Source of the DNA: an uncultured Lachnospiraceae bacterium | GTDB lineage: Bacteria; Bacillota; Clostridia; Lachnospirales; Lachnospiraceae | Direction: 5' to 3' | Assembly: GCA_910589385.1 (NCBI GenBank) | Contig: CAJUTU010000001.1 | Span: forward strand, 228,887-292,886 | Length of the DNA stretch: 64,000 nucleotides | Shown here: piece after piece, positions 61,480 to 64,000 of the stretch | Numbering within the stretch: position 1 is the first letter of the stretch | Layout: the number at the start of each line of letters is the position of its first letter | Notes under the pieces: model-generated | What the model saw: only the letters and a program-made list of their open reading frames with translations | Database searches by the model: none | What the model was told of the DNA's origin: nothing | Program-made: the position numbers and the translations under genes

Positions 61480-62038
61480 TTAATATCCCTCCTTGCCATT
61501 CCTGCGAATAACATCCATAAAGAGCTGTTCCAAATCTTCATCAGCACGAAGCTCTCCCTCATATCCAAGGACACCGCCAGCAATAATACCTACATGATCT
61601 GCAATCTGCTGGACTTCTGACAGAATATGGCTTGACAGAATGACCGTAATTCCATTGGACGGAAAAGAACGAATCAGTTCACGAAGTTCCTCAATTCCCA
61701 AAGGGTCAAGGCCGTTTGTCGGTTCATCCAGAATCAAAAGCTGGGGACTGTTCAGCAATGCAATAGCGATACCAAGCCGTTGCTTCATGCCAAGAGAAAA
61801 CCGTCCGGCCCGTTTCTTGCCGGTATTCGTAAGCTGGACAATTTGCAATACCTCGTTAATTCGTGCATCGTCCAGGCCAAGCAATGTAGTTCTGACTTTA
61901 AGATTTTCGTATGCAGTCAGATTTTCATAAAGCGAGGGCATCTCGATCAAAGCGCCGAATGTTCAGCGGCACGTTGTTTACCGCTATCTGCCCTTTGAAA
62001 TTTTTACAGAGGTCAGTTGTTTTCAAAATCATATCCAT
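61480..62038 (-). pseudogene. Lantibiotic immunity ABC ATPase (MutF/SpaF-like), Walker A deleted
   Basis: The first part (62038-61975) reads ILKTTDLCKNFKGQIAVNNV, the usual LanF start. After PLNIR the sequence jumps, in a different frame, to LIEMPSLYENLTAYENL, so roughly 60-65 codons with Walker A are missing. The rest is intact: signature FSLGMKQRLGIAIAL, Walker B LLILDEPTNGLDPLG and H-loop SSHILSEVQQ. Without Walker A no ATP can be bound. Confidence 0.9.
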
Positions 62039-62118
62039 ATAATCAAGTCCTTTCTTTGATTTTACGGATAGCATACCGGGCAATTTTGAAGATTCCATAA
62101 AGATTTTCCCATTCAGCA

Positions 62119-62152
62119 AAAAGGGGCTATCTATTTCCTGACAACCCCTTTT
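62119..62152. terminator. Hairpin upstream of the ATPase remnant
   Basis: AAAAGGGG (62119-62126) pairs with CCCCTTTT (62145-62152), with T runs on both strands. It lies in the leader of the ATPase remnant, or just inside the right edge of the repeat-bounded segment. The gap 62039-62417 otherwise holds only the 30-bp repeat and the promoter at 62295. Confidence 0.65.
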
Positions 62153-62153
62153 C

Positions 62154-62183
62154 AATTGGCCTGCTGTTTCAATGATATGGCAG
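62154..62183. repeat. 30-bp repeat, right copy
   Basis: Matches 58263-58292 at 28 of 30 positions, same direction. It adjoins the hairpin at 62119-62152. Confidence 0.85.
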
Positions 62184-62294
62184 ATCAGGAAAATACAAGA
62201 TATATGTTCACCAAACTGATTCTGACATAATGAATTCCATACTGGCTCAGAAATACGATTCACACAGAAAATCACTGAATTCACGCAAAGGTGA

Positions 62295-62323
62295 TTGTAT
62301 TACCGATGTATATCGTTTAAAAT
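62295..62323 (+). promoter_or_regulatory. Promoter of the single-helix protein gene
   Basis: TTGTAT (62295-62300) and TAAAAT (62318-62323) are 17 bases apart, about 95 bases before the ATG at 62418. Confidence 0.6.
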
Positions 62324-62417
62324 CAAGATAAACTTTAAGTTGGATTGAAGTGATAAGCGCAAATACGTTTCTGGGGATACCATACAAACGCGGGTTCAAA
62401 AGAGGAGGGATGGGAAT

Positions 62418-63053
62418 ATGTCAAAATTCACAGGAATTGAAATCATTGGCATAGGGATTGTCTTTGTAGTTTTCCTTGTTGTTTTTGCCAAACGAACTGT
62501 TATCACAGAAGATATCGAAATGAAAAATCATAAGGGATATCAGCAATATGGAATGGCTGCAATACAATTTTTCAATAAAATGAAAGCGGCATTTCAAAAG
62601 GATTTCCACTATCCTTTTGAACGGGAATGTCCCAATTATTATTTTGCAAAAAATTATGATGAGGATCCCCGTTACATACTTGTGGTCGATCTTGGGAACT
62701 TAAGCGCCGCTGCCATTATCAATGAATTTCAGTTTGCTCCCAAAAACAGTGACATTCTGTTTGCAGATGGACGGACAAACCGGACTGTAAACTGGCTGAC
62801 CAGGAAAAAATTTTATGTGTATCAGGACGGAGGCTGGGACATGATCTCGGAACTGGACAGAAATGATATCCTGGATTTTCTTATGGATTGGGGAATGGAA
62901 TCGAAAATTGACATGGAACATGCCTATGCTCTCTCCTACCCCAACGCAGAAACTGCTTCCAGAACAGAACTGGCTTTATGCAGGATTGCAGCAAAGGAAT
63001 TCGCATTGAAGATAGCCGAAAAAGCAGGAATATCCTTGAAGTTTCAAGAATAG
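62418..63053 (+). CDS. Single-helix protein of unknown function
   Basis: A 211-residue protein I do not recognise. One N-terminal membrane helix (about 7-25, IEIIGIGIVFVVFLVVFAK) precedes a mixed soluble domain of about 180 residues with ILVVDLGNLSAAAIINEF, WLTRKKFYVYQDGGWDMI and a C-terminal helix ELALCRIAAKEFALKIAEK. No cysteine pairs or known catalytic motif. GGAGGGATGGGAAT precedes the ATG. It points opposite to the flanking genes. Confidence 0.72.
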   Translation: MSKFTGIEIIGIGIVFVVFLVVFAKRTVITEDIEMKNHKGYQQYGMAAIQFFNKMKAAFQKDFHYPFERECPNYYFAKNYDEDPRYILVVDLGNLSAAAIINEFQFAPKNSDILFADGRTNRTVNWLTRKKFYVYQDGGWDMISELDRNDILDFLMDWGMESKIDMEHAYALSYPNAETASRTELALCRIAAKEFALKIAEKAGISLKFQE

Positions 63054-63075
63054 GCCTGCCATATTCCAGCGTTTT

Positions 63076-64000
63076 TTATTTTCCCCTTGCCACTTTTGCG
63101 GGATACCATTTCTGGAACCATACCGTAAAAACCCCCATAAAAATCGGTACAACCGAGTTCACTGCCCCGATATAAGGCTGAATATGGGTTCCCATGAGAA
63201 CGTAAGTCCAAATAGGTGTCAGCAGATACAAAATGCCCCACATCAGCGTTAAAATCCAATTTGTTTTTAGAAACAGTGGATTCTTCAATGCGTCTTCCCC
63301 GTTATAACTGTTCATAGAATAATGTGCCGTAAGCGGTATTTCCCCAAAACAGGTTGCAGTCCACATTACTCCAAATGCCAGATACGATAAAGGCAACGCC
63401 AGCCGTATAGGCGCTCCCAGCAATACCGCCATAGAAAACCCACTGACCAGTGTCCCGCTTAAAATATCATAGAGTGTCTTTTTATTCTGAAAAAACAACA
63501 GCGGTACAAGCATACATGCCCCGATGCTGACATAGCTTCCTGCCGTGGTGTTAATTGCCGCGAATATCCAGAAAGCCATCCACGGAATCAGCATCATATT
63601 CATATTCGTTTCTTTACTGGGGATATGTATTTTGCCCACTGTTTTTCCGGCAGATGCCTGTCTGTTTCCGGCTTCTGATGTCTGTCCGCTTTCCACTGCT
63701 CTGTTTCCCGGTATGCCAAAATAATCGTCCCATTTCAGCATCAGGTTAAAATCCCCCTTTACCTTATAGAGATGCCGCATCAGCGCTTCATCCCCACGGA
63801 TTTCTCCTGCCGCAATGGAACGCCATACAGAAAGTGGTGTCTCAATTCTGGTGCCTGCGGTCAGAGAGCCATCCGTGACAACCCGGCTTCCCTCTTTCCC
63901 CATAACGATCTGATAACATTCATTGATATCCGTATAATACATTTCCAGCACCTGCTCTTTACCAGTATAACTTTCTTTCCGGTAAAGCACTGCCATCTGT
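63076..64000 (-). CDS. SCP2-domain membrane protein, cut by the window edge
   Basis: The visible 306 residues start at MAVLYRKESYTGKEQ, probably internal. First comes an SCP2 sterol-carrier-like domain (to about residue 100: VVTDGSLTAGTRIETPLSVW, AAGEIRGDEALMRHLYKVKG, DFNLMLKWDDYFG), then a Ser/Gly-rich linker, then five to six membrane helices (from about 130). Related proteins often have a flavodoxin-like part ahead of SCP2, so the true start is likely right of 64000. Function unknown. Its first 55 visible bases recur at 58294-58348. Confidence 0.75.
   Translation of the reverse strand, partial: QMAVLYRKESYTGKEQVLEMYYTDINECYQIVMGKEGSRVVTDGSLTAGTRIETPLSVWRSIAAGEIRGDEALMRHLYKVKGDFNLMLKWDDYFGIPGNRAVESGQTSEAGNRQASAGKTVGKIHIPSKETNMNMMLIPWMAFWIFAAINTTAGSYVSIGACMLVPLLFFQNKKTLYDILSGTLVSGFSMAVLLGAPIRLALPLSYLAFGVMWTATCFGEIPLTAHYSMNSYNGEDALKNPLFLKTNWILTLMWGILYLLTPIWTYVLMGTHIQPYIGAVNSVVPIFMGVFTVWFQKWYPAKVARGK
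63946..64000. repeat. 55-bp perfect repeat, right copy
   Basis: Identical to 58294-58348, same direction, 5652 bases away. The match runs to the last base of the window, so its full length is not visible. Confidence 0.95.

Noticed and set aside
58294..64000. Interpretation of the 55-bp repeats as integrase attachment sites
   Set aside because: No integrase or tRNA gene is visible and the repeat lies within a coding sequence; a duplicated gene fragment explains it better.
1..64000. CRISPR arrays, tRNA, rRNA, insertion sequences and prophage genes
   Set aside because: No regularly spaced repeats with spacers, cloverleaf sequences, transposases, integrases or phage structural genes were recognised by eye.

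Overview
The window looks like a chromosomal piece of a spore-forming, anaerobic gut Firmicute, most likely a Lachnospiraceae member. This is inferred from the gene families: a T-box leader, a Csp-like subtilase, GHKL/LytTR regulators, Opp and CUT1 transporters, an AOR-type XdhC maturation factor, a CmpB-type permease, and strong AGGAGG ribosome sites with sigma-A promoters. No rRNA, tRNA, CRISPR array, transposase or integrase was recognised.

Layout. (1) 1-400: a minus-strand T-box leader whose gene lies left of the window. (2) 0.7-7.7 kb, plus strand: a complete sialic-acid catabolic operon (epimerase, lyase, Na+ symporter, YhcH, ROK kinase, RpiR regulator, GlcNAc-6-P deacetylase). It turns imported Neu5Ac into GlcN-6-P; no sialidase is present. 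(3) 7.8-12.6 kb, minus: a coiled-coil protein, a BlaI/M56 sensor pair and a GHKL/LytTR two-component system. (4) 12.8-17.0 kb: a cytidylate-kinase-like protein, then a minus-strand molybdo/tungstopterin operon (xdhC-like, moaA, MOSC-MogA fusion, moaC). (5) 17.3-29.7 kb, minus: a lipoprotein, a CUT1 sugar ABC transporter, a GNAT enzyme and an oppBCDFA peptide transporter with a near-consensus promoter. (6) 29.9-36.6 kb: lspA, a zinc-ribbon protein, a Csp-like protease (plus), a ClpX paralogue and ligA. (7) 36.7-41.6 kb, minus: a five-gene unit (SGNH, DUF4358, MBOAT, DHHW, RluF-like) suggesting acylation of a surface polymer. (8) 41.7-43.9 kb, small genes: DUF5721-like, membrane protein, CYTH, XRE regulator. 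(9) 44.0-50.3 kb, minus: secA, prfB with its programmed frameshift, hom, and an alkaline-phosphatase-fold enzyme proposed as homoserine kinase. (10) 50.5-57.6 kb: a second GHKL/LytTR pair paralogous to the first, GH43, a duplicated CmpB permease, an SGNH esterase and an AraC regulator. (11) 57.7-64 kb: a repeat-containing coiled-coil protein and a decayed lantibiotic-immunity-type island.

The island at 58.2-64 kb carries a histidine kinase broken twice, an ATPase that has lost its Walker A segment, one ruined permease, one intact permease and an intact-looking response regulator. It sits among short direct repeats, including a perfect 55-bp copy shared with the gene cut by the right edge. This island and the 36.7-41.6 kb unit are the most unusual parts of the window. 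Many starts differ from the longest open frame; they were moved using ribosome sites, ATGA overlaps or promoter positions, as stated in each entry.
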